A stretch of DNA of 64,000 bases from Nocardia nova (GCF_002933465.1 NZ_PSZE01000032.1:1-64000); one strand, 5' to 3'; positions 25,270 through 35,236 are shown, counted from the stretch's first letter. The notes: a model not told the origin generated them from the sequence alone. Numbers and translations are program-made.

Positions 25270-27263
25270 ACACCGGCAAGCACAGCGAGCTGGCCAACCA
25301 CGCGTGGTCGGTCGCGGACCTGTTGCGCGGCGACTACAAGCAGTCCGACTACGGCAAGGTGATCCTGCCGTTCACCGTGCTGCGCCGCCTGGAGTGTGTG
25401 CTGGCGCCCACTCGGGACGCGGTTGTCGCGAAGGCCGAGTCGCTGGCGGGCAAAGACCTCGACGTGCACAAGTTCTTGACCATGGCGGCCGGCGCGGTGT
25501 TCTACAACACCAGCGATCTCACTTTGAAGAAGATCGCCGCCGATCCGACCTACGCCTCGAAGAACCTGATCACCTACATCGGCGCCTTCTCCGAGAACGC
25601 GCGCGAGGTGCTGGAGAAGTACGAATTCGCCCAGCAGATCCGCAAACTCGACGCGGCGGGTTTGCTGTACCAGGTGGTCGGCAAGTTCGCGGACCTGGAC
25701 CTGCGCCCGGAGGTGGTGTCCAACCATCAGATGGGTTACGTGTTCGAGGAACTGATCCGGCGCTTCGCCGAACAGTCCAACGAGACCGCGGGTGAACACT
25801 TCACCCCGCGCGAAGTCATCGAGCTGATGGTGAACCTGCTGATCGCGCCCGACGCCGAACTGCTCGGTGTGCCCGGTGTGGTCCGCCGCGTACTCGACCC
25901 GGCCTGCGGCACCGGCGGCATGCTCAGCTCTGCGGAAGCGCATATCACCGCGTTGAACCCACAGGCGACCGTGGACCTGTACGGGCAGGAACTGAACCCG
26001 GAGTCGTGGGCGATCTGCCGGTCCGACCTGATGATCAAGGGTGAGGACTCCGAGAACATCGTGCTCGGTAACTCCCTCGACGACAACGACGGTCACTCGA
26101 AGACCAAGTTCGACTACATGCTCGCCAACCCGCCCTTCGGCGTGGAATGGAAGAAGATCAAGGACGATGTCGAGTGGGAGGCCGCCAACCTCGGTGAAGC
26201 GGGACGCTACGGCGCCGGACTGCCCCGCATCAACGACGGGTCGCTGCTGTTCCTGCAGCACATGATCTCGAAGATGAAGCCGGTGAACGCCTCCGGCGAG
26301 GGCGGCAGCCGGATCGCGATCGTCTTCAATGGTTCCCCGCTGTTCACCGGCGCCGCCGGGTCCGGCGAGTCCGAGATCCGCCGGTGGATCATCGAGAACG
26401 ACTGGCTGGAAGCTGTTGTCGCCCTGCCGGATCAGCTGTTCTACAACACCGGCATCTCGACCTACTTCTGGATTCTCACCAACCGCAAGAAGCCTGATCA
26501 TCTGGGTAAGGTGGTCCTGCTGGATGCGCGGGAGTACTGGGTCAAAATGCGAAAGTCCCTGGGCGACAAGCGTAAGCAGCTCAGCGATGAACAGATTCAG
26601 GAAATTACACGGCTGTACGGGGAAGCGCTGACGGTTGCCAAGGACCCGACCCACCCGCTGCACGGCAAGGTGAAGGTCTTCGACAACGACGAGTTCGGAT
26701 ACCGCCGCATCACCGTGGAACGGCCGCTGAAGCTGCGGTTTGCGCTCACCAGCGAAGGTCTGGACAAGCTAGCCTCCTCGGCACCGGTCCGCAAGCAGTA
26801 CGGCGACTCCGACGTGTTCCGGGTCCTCCTCGCGCCGTTGGTCGGTACTTCCTGGGAGACGAAGGCTGACGCCGTATCCGCCATGCGTGATGCCGTTGTT
26901 GGTGCTGGTGAAATGTGGCCCAGTGGTGCACCTTTCGCCAAAGCCTTCCGTGAAGCGGTCGGCTCGCGTGATGCGGAGGGCGAGGTTCAATTCGTGAAGG
27001 GCGCTCCCGAACCGGATCCTGAGCTGCGCGACTATGAGAACGTTCCGTTGACCGAGGACGTCGATGAATACCTGAGCCGCGAGGTCCTGCCTCACGTTCC
27101 GGATGCATGGATCGACCACGCCAAAACCAAAGTGGGGTACGAGGTCCCCTTCACGCGGCACTTCTATGTGTATACGCCGCCCCGGCCGCTGGCGGAGATC
27201 GACGCGGAGCTCAAAGCGCTCGAGCTTGAGATCCAAGATCTCCTTGGGGAGGTGACGAAATGA
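25266..27263 (+). CDS. hsdM: Type I restriction-modification methylase subunit
   Basis: Codes for 665 residues from GTG 25266. An N-terminal helical HsdM domain (1-140) is followed by HFTP motif X (178-181), DPACGTGG motif I (211-218) and an intact NPPF motif IV (288-291), so the adenine methylase is predicted active. The C-terminal ~200 residues extend beyond E. coli HsdM, as in many actinobacterial forms. With HsdS it makes the M2S1 methylase; with HsdR, the restriction complex. Short overlaps with the genes on both sides show a tight operon. Confidence 0.95.
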   Translation: MNTGKHSELANHAWSVADLLRGDYKQSDYGKVILPFTVLRRLECVLAPTRDAVVAKAESLAGKDLDVHKFLTMAAGAVFYNTSDLTLKKIAADPTYASKNLITYIGAFSENAREVLEKYEFAQQIRKLDAAGLLYQVVGKFADLDLRPEVVSNHQMGYVFEELIRRFAEQSNETAGEHFTPREVIELMVNLLIAPDAELLGVPGVVRRVLDPACGTGGMLSSAEAHITALNPQATVDLYGQELNPESWAICRSDLMIKGEDSENIVLGNSLDDNDGHSKTKFDYMLANPPFGVEWKKIKDDVEWEAANLGEAGRYGAGLPRINDGSLLFLQHMISKMKPVNASGEGGSRIAIVFNGSPLFTGAAGSGESEIRRWIIENDWLEAVVALPDQLFYNTGISTYFWILTNRKKPDHLGKVVLLDAREYWVKMRKSLGDKRKQLSDEQIQEITRLYGEALTVAKDPTHPLHGKVKVFDNDEFGYRRITVERPLKLRFALTSEGLDKLASSAPVRKQYGDSDVFRVLLAPLVGTSWETKADAVSAMRDAVVGAGEMWPSGAPFAKAFREAVGSRDAEGEVQFVKGAPEPDPELRDYENVPLTEDVDEYLSREVLPHVPDAWIDHAKTKVGYEVPFTRHFYVYTPPRPLAEIDAELKALELEIQDLLGEVTK

Positions 27264-28525
27264 CTTCCGGAGCACTTTCTTCAGTCGCTGCACCTGTTGG
27301 ATGGTCATGGCGGTCGCTCTGGTCAGCGATGACACGCCAGAAGCGGGTCGGCCAGCCCGGCCTCCGGCCGCTCTCGGTGTTCCTCGATGCTGGCGTAGTT
27401 CCTCGTGACTCGCGCGGAGACAACCACAACCGGCTCGGTGAGGACCTGGCTAAGTATTTGGTCGTTCAACCTGGAGATGTGGTCTTCAATAAACTGCGTA
27501 CCTGGCAAGGTGGGATTGGTTCTTCGTCTTATCGGGGTATTGTCAGCCCGGCTTATTATGTGTGTCGGCCTGACTTGGGATACGATTCGAGATACCTGCA
27601 TTATCTTCTGCGCTCGACGCCCTATCTTGCCGAATTGACAAGAATTTCCAAGTATATGCCTCCATCGCAGTTCGATACGCCGTGGGAAACGTTGCGGCTG
27701 CTGCCAATCCTCACGCCTCCATTGGAGGAGCAGCGCCGCATCGCCGACTTCCTCGACGCCGAAACCTCCCGCATCGACCGGCTAGTCGCCCTACAGAGGC
27801 AGGTAGTCGAAAGGCTCAATGAGCGAGACGCAGCTGTGAGGGACGTTCTGATTGACCGCATGGCCAACCGGCGCGGCGAACTTCCCTTACGGCGGTTCAT
27901 ACTCAAGATTGAGCAGGGTGTCAGTCCACAATGCGAATCCGCTCCTCGACAGGATTCCTCTGAATGGTCGGTACTAAAGCTGAGTGCTGTAAAGGGCGGT
28001 GTCTTTCGTCCCGGCGAAAATAAGTTGCTGCCCGGTGGGACCGCACCCTCCCGGGAATATGAGGTACGCCCGGGGGACCTCCTTGCTACTCGGGCGAACA
28101 CGCCAGAATTGGTCGGCGATGTTGCGGTCGTATCGTCCGATTGTGCCCGTTTGCTGCTTCCGGACCTCATTTACAGAATCGGCCTGACCGAGGCGATGGA
28201 TGCTGAATATGTTACTCAAGTGGCGCTCGGCGGCAGAGTACGATCTGTAATCGAGGCGGCGGCACGAGGATCTTCGGGATCCATGGTCAAACTCCGGGGC
28301 GAGGACATTAGATCCTGGCCGGTTCCTCCGGCGAGCTTGAGCGAACAGCACGAGCTGGTCCGGGAGATCTCGCTCGAAACAGTGACTACCGGCCGCTTGC
28401 GTGCATTGCTGTCTCGCCAGATCGATCTCCTTGCCGAGCGCCGCCAATCGCTCATCACCGCCGCAGTGACCGGCCAATTCGACGTCACCACCGCCTCCGG
28501 GCGGAATCTCACCCAGGGGGTATAA
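27260..28525 (+). CDS. hsdS: Type I restriction specificity subunit
   Basis: Codes for 421 residues, with an ATGA overlap with hsdM. There are two target-recognition domains (~15-150 and ~205-355), separated by the conserved spacer PPLEEQRRIADFLDAE with its helix, and closed by a second copy of that pattern (SLSEQHELVREI) plus a C-terminal helix. Each recognition domain reads half of a bipartite site. Base composition is visibly more AT-rich (27480-28260) than in hsdM and hsdR, typical of recognition domains exchanged by recombination. The recognition sequence cannot be predicted by eye. Confidence 0.95.
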   Translation: MTSGALSSVAAPVGWSWRSLWSAMTRQKRVGQPGLRPLSVFLDAGVVPRDSRGDNHNRLGEDLAKYLVVQPGDVVFNKLRTWQGGIGSSSYRGIVSPAYYVCRPDLGYDSRYLHYLLRSTPYLAELTRISKYMPPSQFDTPWETLRLLPILTPPLEEQRRIADFLDAETSRIDRLVALQRQVVERLNERDAAVRDVLIDRMANRRGELPLRRFILKIEQGVSPQCESAPRQDSSEWSVLKLSAVKGGVFRPGENKLLPGGTAPSREYEVRPGDLLATRANTPELVGDVAVVSSDCARLLLPDLIYRIGLTEAMDAEYVTQVALGGRVRSVIEAAARGSSGSMVKLRGEDIRSWPVPPASLSEQHELVREISLETVTTGRLRALLSRQIDLLAERRQSLITAAVTGQFDVTTASGRNLTQGV

Positions 28526-28530
28526 CGAAA

Positions 28531-31500
28531 ATGTCGGTCCACAGCGAGCAGGTGTTCGGGGCGGCCATCGTTCAGGCGATGGTGGAGAACGGCTGGCGGG
28601 AGGGGAATTCGCATGAGTACCGGGCGGAGCTCGGGCTGGATACGGGGGAGTTGCTGACCTTCATCTCGCAGACTCAGCAGACGGAGTGGGATGAGCTGCT
28701 CGCCACCTACGGCGACGATCAGGATGAGGCGCAGCGGGGGTTCGCGAAGCGGCTGGGGCAGGAGCTGGTTGCGAAGGGGCTGGTGCGGGTCCTGCGGGAG
28801 GGGGTGAAGGATCGGGGGGTTCTGATCCGCGTTGCTTACTTCAAGCCGAACCTCGTCGGCTCGCAGGACGTGCTGGATGCTTATAATGCCAATCGGCTCG
28901 CGATAGTTCGCGAACTGCCATACGCCACGAAGCCCGGCGCTTCGCGACCGCGTCTGGATCTCGCGTTGCTGCTCAACGGGATTCCGGTGGCAACAGCGGA
29001 GTTGAAGAATCCGCTGACCGGGCAGGGTGTCGAGGAAGCGAAGCGGCAGTATCGCGAGGACCGCGATCCCACTGAGCTGATCTTCAAGCATCGGGTGATC
29101 GCCAACTTCGCTGTCGACCCGGATCTGGTGTTCGTCACTACGCAGCTGCGGGCGGCGAAGACGGTGTTCCTCCCGTTCAACACCGGCTCGGAGGGGCCGG
29201 GAAATGCCGGCGGCAAAGGGAATCCGCCGGCCACCGCGGAAGGCGAGTACGCGACCTCGTACCTGTGGAAGCAGGTGTGGCAGCCGGATAACTGGCTGGA
29301 CCTGCTGGAACGGTTCGTGCACACCGCCGAGACGAAGGGTGCGGGCGGCAAGGCGACTCGCTCGACGATCTTCCCACGCTTCCACCAGTGGGACGTGGTC
29401 AAGAAGCTCGCCGCGCACGCGGCGACCCACGGATCGGGGCATGACTACCTCATCATGGCCTCGGCAGGCTCCGGCAAGTCGAACACCATCGGCTGGCTCG
29501 CGCACCGGCTCAGCGACCTGCACACCGAACGGCTGGAGAACCTCGACCCGGAGGCGCGGGCGGCCGGATTGCCGCCGGGCGTACCGGTTTTCGACAAGGT
29601 CATCATCATCACCGACCGGCGCAACCTGGACTCGCAGCTTCGCGACACCGTCGGCGGGTTCGAGCAGGTGTCCGGTCTGGTGAGGAAGATCGACGACAAG
29701 GCGGGCTCGAAGTCCGAGCAGTTGGCCCAGGCGTTGAACTCGCAGAGCGGCAAGATCATCACCGTCACGCTGCACACTTTTCCGGCGCTGCTGGATTATC
29801 TGCGCCGCGAGCAGGCCGAGCTGGCCGATGGCCGCTACGCCGTCATCATCGATGAAGCGCACTCCTCGCAGTCTGGTGACGCCGCAGCAGCTGTTCGGAC
29901 CGCATTGCGCGACATGGGACTTGATGCGGATGACGAGGACCAGGGCGCGGTCGAGGTGAGCATCGACGAACGCCTGCGGCGTAAAGCCGAGGCGCGGGCG
30001 AAGGCCGCCAACATCTCTTATTTCGCGTTCACCGCGACGCCGAAGGCGAAGACCCTCGAGAACTTCGGTACCGCCGACGGCGCCGAATACCGTCCGTTCC
30101 ATACGTATTCGATGCGGCAGGCGATCGAGGAAGGGTTCATCCTCGACCCGCTGCGCAACTACGTCACCTACAAGGCCTACTACCGCCTGGTGAACCAGAA
30201 TCCCGACGACGTCGAAGTGCCCGAGGCCAAAGCCTCGAACTTGCTCGCACGGTTCGCGTTCATGCACCCGTACGCGGTGCAGCAGCACGCGCAGGTGATC
30301 GTCGAGCACTTCATCGCGCACACCCGCGGGCGGCTCGGTGGCCGGGCGAAGTCGATGGTGGTGACTGCTTCCCGGCAGAGCGCGGTCGCGATGGCGCGGG
30401 CGATCAAGGAGTACCTGAAGGACCGGGAGTACGACATCAAATACCCGGATGTCGGTGTGCTGGTGGCGTTCTCCGGCAGCCTCGAGGTCGATGGCGTGGA
30501 GGTCACCGAGCCGTCGGAGAACGGTGGGCTCGCCGAATCCGCACTTCCCAAGGCGTTCCGGTACACGCGGGCCGACGACCGGGCCACCCAGGTGGGTGGC
30601 ATGGGGCAGAAGGAATACCGGATCCTGGTGGTCGCCGAGAAGTATCAGACCGGGTTCGACGAGCCGCTGCTCACCACCATGTACGTGAACAAGACGCTGA
30701 CCGGAATCGCCGCCGTGCAGACACTGTCGCGACTCAACCGCACCCGCGAAGGCAAATCGCAGCAAGATCTGGTGGTGCTCGACTTCGTCAACGAAGCCGA
30801 GAAGATCCAGGAAGCGTTCGCGCCCTACTACGAAGACGCGTTCACCCTGCCGACCGACCCGAACCTGCTGTACGTCGCACGCGACCTGGTGACGGCCGCG
30901 CCGATCCTGATCACGCAGGAGATGAGGGATTTCGCCGCCGCCTATCTCGTCGCCGAGCAGAAGGCGGCCGGATCGGCCGCGAAGTGGGCCAAGTTGCATG
31001 CCGAGCTGTATCGGCATTTGGCACCGGCGGTCGACCGGTTCGCTGTGTTTCTCAACAGTGAGGAGGAAGACGATGTCGCGCTCGCCGAATCGTTCCGCGC
31101 CAACCTCAACGACTACGTCCGCAAGTACGGGTTCCTCGCGCAAATCGTGCCCTATCAGGACCCCGATCTTGAGCTGCTGCACCTATACGGGCGTCACCTG
31201 CTGAATCGGTTGCCGCGACGTGCTGATGGGGGCATCGACATCGGCGAGATCGACTTGAGCCACCTCCGGCTCGAGCAGACCGGGGAACACGACCTCGGGC
31301 TGGCTCCGGAAGGCTCACAGGAATTACGGGGGTTCGGTGACGGTACCGGGCCGGCCAAGGAGCCCGAGAAGTCCCTGTTGTCCGCGCTGGTCGAGCGGTT
31401 CAACGAGCGGTTCGGTACCGAGTTCTCCGAGGAACACCTCGCTGTGCCATTCAACGCCGCCATGGATGAACCGCAGGTGGAGCAGGCGCGCCTGGCGAAC

Positions 31501-31695
31501 AAGAATGTCGACGACTTCGGCGTCGTCTTCGACAAGGTGTTCGCCGAGAAGATGGTCGAACACTTCGATACTCTCAACGACCTGGGTGAGCGGTACTTCG
31601 CCCGGGACAACGAGTTCAAGAAGGACCTGGATCGGCAGGCGCGGACAGCGGCGTTTCGGCTGCTCGGGCGGCGGCACGGACTGCCCGAGATGTAG
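28531..31695 (+). CDS. hsdR: Type I restriction endonuclease subunit
   Basis: Codes for 1054 residues, starting five bases after hsdS. The N-terminal nuclease has the PD-(D/E)xK pattern with D143 in RPRLDLAL and E157-L-K159. The translocase core carries Walker A ASAGSGKS (310-317) and DEAH box (441-444), then SF2 motifs including YFAFTATPK and QTLSRLNR. The C-terminal helical part binds the M2S complex. It cleaves unmodified DNA far from the site after ATP-driven translocation. All expected residues are present, so the system appears functional. Confidence 0.95.
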   Translation: MSVHSEQVFGAAIVQAMVENGWREGNSHEYRAELGLDTGELLTFISQTQQTEWDELLATYGDDQDEAQRGFAKRLGQELVAKGLVRVLREGVKDRGVLIRVAYFKPNLVGSQDVLDAYNANRLAIVRELPYATKPGASRPRLDLALLLNGIPVATAELKNPLTGQGVEEAKRQYREDRDPTELIFKHRVIANFAVDPDLVFVTTQLRAAKTVFLPFNTGSEGPGNAGGKGNPPATAEGEYATSYLWKQVWQPDNWLDLLERFVHTAETKGAGGKATRSTIFPRFHQWDVVKKLAAHAATHGSGHDYLIMASAGSGKSNTIGWLAHRLSDLHTERLENLDPEARAAGLPPGVPVFDKVIIITDRRNLDSQLRDTVGGFEQVSGLVRKIDDKAGSKSEQLAQALNSQSGKIITVTLHTFPALLDYLRREQAELADGRYAVIIDEAHSSQSGDAAAAVRTALRDMGLDADDEDQGAVEVSIDERLRRKAEARAKAANISYFAFTATPKAKTLENFGTADGAEYRPFHTYSMRQAIEEGFILDPLRNYVTYKAYYRLVNQNPDDVEVPEAKASNLLARFAFMHPYAVQQHAQVIVEHFIAHTRGRLGGRAKSMVVTASRQSAVAMARAIKEYLKDREYDIKYPDVGVLVAFSGSLEVDGVEVTEPSENGGLAESALPKAFRYTRADDRATQVGGMGQKEYRILVVAEKYQTGFDEPLLTTMYVNKTLTGIAAVQTLSRLNRTREGKSQQDLVVLDFVNEAEKIQEAFAPYYEDAFTLPTDPNLLYVARDLVTAAPILITQEMRDFAAAYLVAEQKAAGSAAKWAKLHAELYRHLAPAVDRFAVFLNSEEEDDVALAESFRANLNDYVRKYGFLAQIVPYQDPDLELLHLYGRHLLNRLPRRADGGIDIGEIDLSHLRLEQTGEHDLGLAPEGSQELRGFGDGTGPAKEPEKSLLSALVERFNERFGTEFSEEHLAVPFNAAMDEPQVEQARLANKNVDDFGVVFDKVFAEKMVEHFDTLNDLGERYFARDNEFKKDLDRQARTAAFRLLGRRHGLPEM

Positions 31696-31737
31696 CGGAC
31701 GGTGGAAGGGCTGTCGCGGGATGGCAGGGGGTAGACG

Positions 31738-33315
31738 GTGCCGGCGCGTCGCATCGGTATGCGGTACGACCTGATCGAGGAAATCGGGTTCGGTGGGATG
31801 GGATCGGTCTGGCGCGGGTACGACACCGTGCTCGACCGTGAGATCGCGGTGAAGATGATCCGGTTCACCCAGATTCACTCGCAGACCGATGCCGCCGAGT
31901 TCGCCGAGCGGTTTCGTCGGGAAGCCCGGATCACCGCGCAGATCCGGCACCACGGCGTGCCCCAGGTGTACGACGCGGTCCTCCATGCGGACTTGAGCGA
32001 GGTGTACCTCGTGATGGAACTCGTCGAGGGCGCCCACACATTGCGGCACTATCTCGACCCCGATGTCCCGCTGCCGGTCGAATGGGCCGTCGCGGTGACC
32101 GCGCAGATCGCCACCGCGCTCTCCTACGCGCATGCGCTGCCAGTGGTCCACCGCGATCTCAAACCCGACAATATCCTCGTCACGCCCGGCGGCACCGTGA
32201 AGATCATCGACTTTGGCATCGCGGCGCTCCTCACGGCCGGCGTGCCGAAGCTGACCATGACGGGCGCGATTCTCGGCTCGGTGGCGTATATGTCGCCCGA
32301 GCAGGCCATCGGCGCCAAGGCAACACCACGTACCGACCTGTATGCGCTCGGCTGCATTCTCTACGAAATGTTGTGCGGCGCGCCCGTATTCGACGGCACG
32401 GCGCCGATGGTGCTGCACCACCACGCTGTCACCCCGCCCGCTGCGCCCCGCGAACTGCGCGGCGAGATCCCTGCCGAATTGGACCGGCTGGTCTTGGACC
32501 TGCTCGCCAAGGAGCCCGAACAGCGACCGGCTGCCGCAGCGGACGTGTACGAGCGACTGCTTCCGTTGCTGCCCCGAACGGAGTCGACTGTCGGACCGAG
32601 CGATGGGTATCTGCCGGGCGTGCCCGACCCGACGGCGATTTTTCGCCGACCCAACGCACCTCTGCGCCCGGAACAGGTAGCGCCCACTATCCGGTTCCAG
32701 GGCGCGCTGCCCGCCACCACGCCGATCAGCGATGAGGTGCTCGAGCAGCGGCTGCGACAACAGTTGGACGAGTACCGCGACCTGCTCGCCGCGGACCGTC
32801 CACTGCAGGCGGCGGATGTCCTCAGCAGCATCCTCGAGCCGGCGGGGCGCGCCTTCGGCACCGAGAGCCCGCGGGTACTGGAACTACGGTTCGACATAGC
32901 GCTCGCTCGCTTCCTCGGCGGCGAATACCGCAAGGCGAGAACGGAATTCGATGTTCTTGCGGCGGCCTCGGCCCGGGTGAAGGGGTTCGCCGACGACCTG
33001 ACGATCCAATGCCGCAAGTTCGCCGCGGACTGCCGCATCGAGCTCGGCGAACTCACCGAAGCCTTGTCCGGAATGCGTGCGGTGCTGGACGATGTGCGCG
33101 CCGCGCAGAGTGACTGTAGCGAAATGGCGTTCGAGTTGCGATTGGCTCTCGGACGGTTGCTGGCGCTCATCGGTCATCGCACGGAGGCCCGCACCACATT
33201 CAGCGAGCTGCATGAGGATCTCGTGTGGTTGCGCGGAATCGACGACCCGCTGACCCAGGAAACCGCGGCCGCGCTGGAGCGGTTCGATGCGGACGACGGA
33301 CTCTCAGCGGGATAG
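31738..33315 (+). CDS. Cytosolic Ser/Thr protein kinase with TPR-like C-terminus
   Basis: Codes for 525 residues. GTG 31738 is six bases after AGGGGG. A Hanks-type kinase domain spans ~8-275: G-loop GFGGMGSV, Lys K39, HRDLKPDN (138-145), DFG (158-160) and an APE-like SPEQ. A linker follows, then ~200 residues of Leu/Ala helical repeats of TPR character (~335-515). No transmembrane span or PASTA repeats are present. It begins 42 bp after hsdR in the same direction, so it may be a fourth effector of the defence operon, or a regulator tied to the neighbouring ESX genes. Its substrates are unknown. Confidence 0.85.
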   Translation: MPARRIGMRYDLIEEIGFGGMGSVWRGYDTVLDREIAVKMIRFTQIHSQTDAAEFAERFRREARITAQIRHHGVPQVYDAVLHADLSEVYLVMELVEGAHTLRHYLDPDVPLPVEWAVAVTAQIATALSYAHALPVVHRDLKPDNILVTPGGTVKIIDFGIAALLTAGVPKLTMTGAILGSVAYMSPEQAIGAKATPRTDLYALGCILYEMLCGAPVFDGTAPMVLHHHAVTPPAAPRELRGEIPAELDRLVLDLLAKEPEQRPAAAADVYERLLPLLPRTESTVGPSDGYLPGVPDPTAIFRRPNAPLRPEQVAPTIRFQGALPATTPISDEVLEQRLRQQLDEYRDLLAADRPLQAADVLSSILEPAGRAFGTESPRVLELRFDIALARFLGGEYRKARTEFDVLAAASARVKGFADDLTIQCRKFAADCRIELGELTEALSGMRAVLDDVRAAQSDCSEMAFELRLALGRLLALIGHRTEARTTFSELHEDLVWLRGIDDPLTQETAAALERFDADDGLSAG

Positions 33316-33358
33316 GTGCCGAGCAATCCGCAAGGCGCCCCCGCAGCCGCGGTTGCGT

Positions 33359-35125
33359 TCAGGCCGGGACCGCAGGATTCGCCCCCACATACCGCAGTTC
33401 CTCCGGCGTGGCGACCATGTACACGCTGGTCTCCCCGCTCTCGGTGCGCACGGTGACCATATTCGCGGTCACGGGGTCCTCGATCAGGGTGACATCGGGC
33501 TCAAATCCGTCCGCTACCGGCCCGTGCTGGCGCAGCACCATCACGGTGGCGTCGGAGTGGTGCCCGCTCGGCGCGATGCCGTCGAACACCACCATGGTCG
33601 CGAACCGATACGAACTGGCCTGCTGGGAACCGGCCGACCAGGTAGCGAGCGTGAGCGCCTGCGGCATATCGACATAACCGACCATCGGCCGCCACTCGTC
33701 GTGCCGATTGGTATGCACCACCACACTGGCGCCCAACGCGATCGCGCGCAGGATGACCTGTTTGGCGACCAGCGGGGAGCCGATGACCTCGACCCTGCGC
33801 ACGTGCCGGCTCACCAGCGGCAGCGCCACGCCTTGTCCCGAGTTGTCGGCGCCGATGAGCTGTCCGCAGCCGGCGATCGGCATCGGCACCCGATCCAGCG
33901 CGTCCGGCGGTCCGAGGTAGCTGTCCAGCGGCAGCGCCGGCACTCCGGTGCCGAGCGGCAGGCTGAAAAGCAAGGCGCGCCGCTGCTTTCCGGGCAGTGG
34001 AATCAGTCCGGCCGAGCGCACCCGGCACGGCGCGTCGCGGGTCGCGAAGCGTGCGGTCGCCGTCACGGCGATGGACGTGTCGGTGATCGCGCCCGTGGTG
34101 GGACCGGAATCCACCCGCTGTAGCCGCACGGTGATCGTGGAGGTTACCGTCGGCGTCGACCACACCTCGGCGATGCCGCGAGAACCCAGGGCCTCGGGGG
34201 TCATCCGGTAGGTGGTGTGGTGAAAACCGTTGTGGATCAGGCTGTCCGTCGTCTCCTCGAATTCCTCCGGCGCCGCGCCGAGGGTCAGCTGGGCGACCGC
34301 CTGATTCATCTCGGTCGCCGAGAGCGCGACCGCCGACAGACCGTGCGCGGCGAGTCGATTGGCCACCCGCCGCGTGGCCACCACCGCCGAGCGCAAGGTC
34401 CCCTCCGCCCCGCCGCCGCGCCGATCGACGGCGGCGGCGTTGGCCAGCGGATCCAGCCGCAGGACGACCCAGACCGTCCGATGCGCCACGGCCGGCAGCG
34501 GCCCGAGGATGCTCTCGTAGGTGCGTGCCACCGCACCGGTGCCGGCACTGCGTGATCCGGTACTGATCACATCGATGGCGGCCAGCCGGATGTCGAACTG
34601 ATCGAGACAGCGCGCGATCTCGGCCAGCGGCAGCATATCGTCGCCGAGCAGCCCGCTGGGGCTGAGCCGGGTGACCGTTCGCGGCTGTGCGTCGATCCGC
34701 AACATGGTGATGAGCCGGTCACCGTCCCAGCGCATTCCGTAACTTCCGCCTTCGGTCAGTGGAACATTGAACGGCGAATGTTGAACGGCGGTGGAACGAT
34801 TACGAAACAATTGCCAACGAAAGGTAATTCCGCGTGCCAGAGATTGTGCGAGAGAAGTGCCGCGAATCGGCGCCAGCGCGACGATCACCAACACCGCGGC
34901 GACACCGACCGGAACCCACCAGAGCGGCGTGAAAACCCTTGCCGCGAAGGCGCCAACAGCCGCCGTGACCAGCACCGGGAGCACCAGACGCAGGGGCAGC
35001 AGGTGGAAGAGCCAGAATTCCGTCGAGCGCAATTGCGGTGTGTTCGAGCGCGATTCGGAAGCGTCGGATGAATCGTCTTCAGGCGGTGTGACTTTTTCTC
35101 CGCGCGCGGTGGAGTTCATGCGCAC
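33359..35125 (-). CDS. eccE: ESX core membrane protein EccE
   Basis: Codes for 588 residues (a second ATG two codons in is an alternative start). Residues ~37-90 contain two closely spaced transmembrane segments, followed by a large soluble region beginning with the FRWQLFRNR segment typical of EccE. EccE lies on the outside of the ESX membrane complex and binds EccC/EccD and the mycosin. It is divergent from eccB with ~110 bp between. In most mycobacterial loci eccE is the last gene on the same strand as mycP; here it is reversed and borders the accessory island. Confidence 0.85.
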   Translation of the reverse strand: MRMNSTARGEKVTPPEDDSSDASESRSNTPQLRSTEFWLFHLLPLRLVLPVLVTAAVGAFAARVFTPLWWVPVGVAAVLVIVALAPIRGTSLAQSLARGITFRWQLFRNRSTAVQHSPFNVPLTEGGSYGMRWDGDRLITMLRIDAQPRTVTRLSPSGLLGDDMLPLAEIARCLDQFDIRLAAIDVISTGSRSAGTGAVARTYESILGPLPAVAHRTVWVVLRLDPLANAAAVDRRGGGAEGTLRSAVVATRRVANRLAAHGLSAVALSATEMNQAVAQLTLGAAPEEFEETTDSLIHNGFHHTTYRMTPEALGSRGIAEVWSTPTVTSTITVRLQRVDSGPTTGAITDTSIAVTATARFATRDAPCRVRSAGLIPLPGKQRRALLFSLPLGTGVPALPLDSYLGPPDALDRVPMPIAGCGQLIGADNSGQGVALPLVSRHVRRVEVIGSPLVAKQVILRAIALGASVVVHTNRHDEWRPMVGYVDMPQALTLATWSAGSQQASSYRFATMVVFDGIAPSGHHSDATVMVLRQHGPVADGFEPDVTLIEDPVTANMVTVRTESGETSVYMVATPEELRYVGANPAVPA

Positions 35126-35236
35126 ATAATGGACCGAACTCGTTCGGCTTCGCTAGTCTGTCGAGGCGCGGCCGGATGCGGTTCGCGCCCTCGAATCGGG
35201 TCATCGGAATCAGCTAGTGGGTATCGGGAGGCGGTT

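Noticed and set aside
28216..31182. 988-codon minus-strand open frame opposite hsdR
   Set aside because: Third-position GC of hsdR creates a long antisense frame; it has no family motifs, a Val/Leu/Arg/His-skewed composition and no ribosome-binding site.
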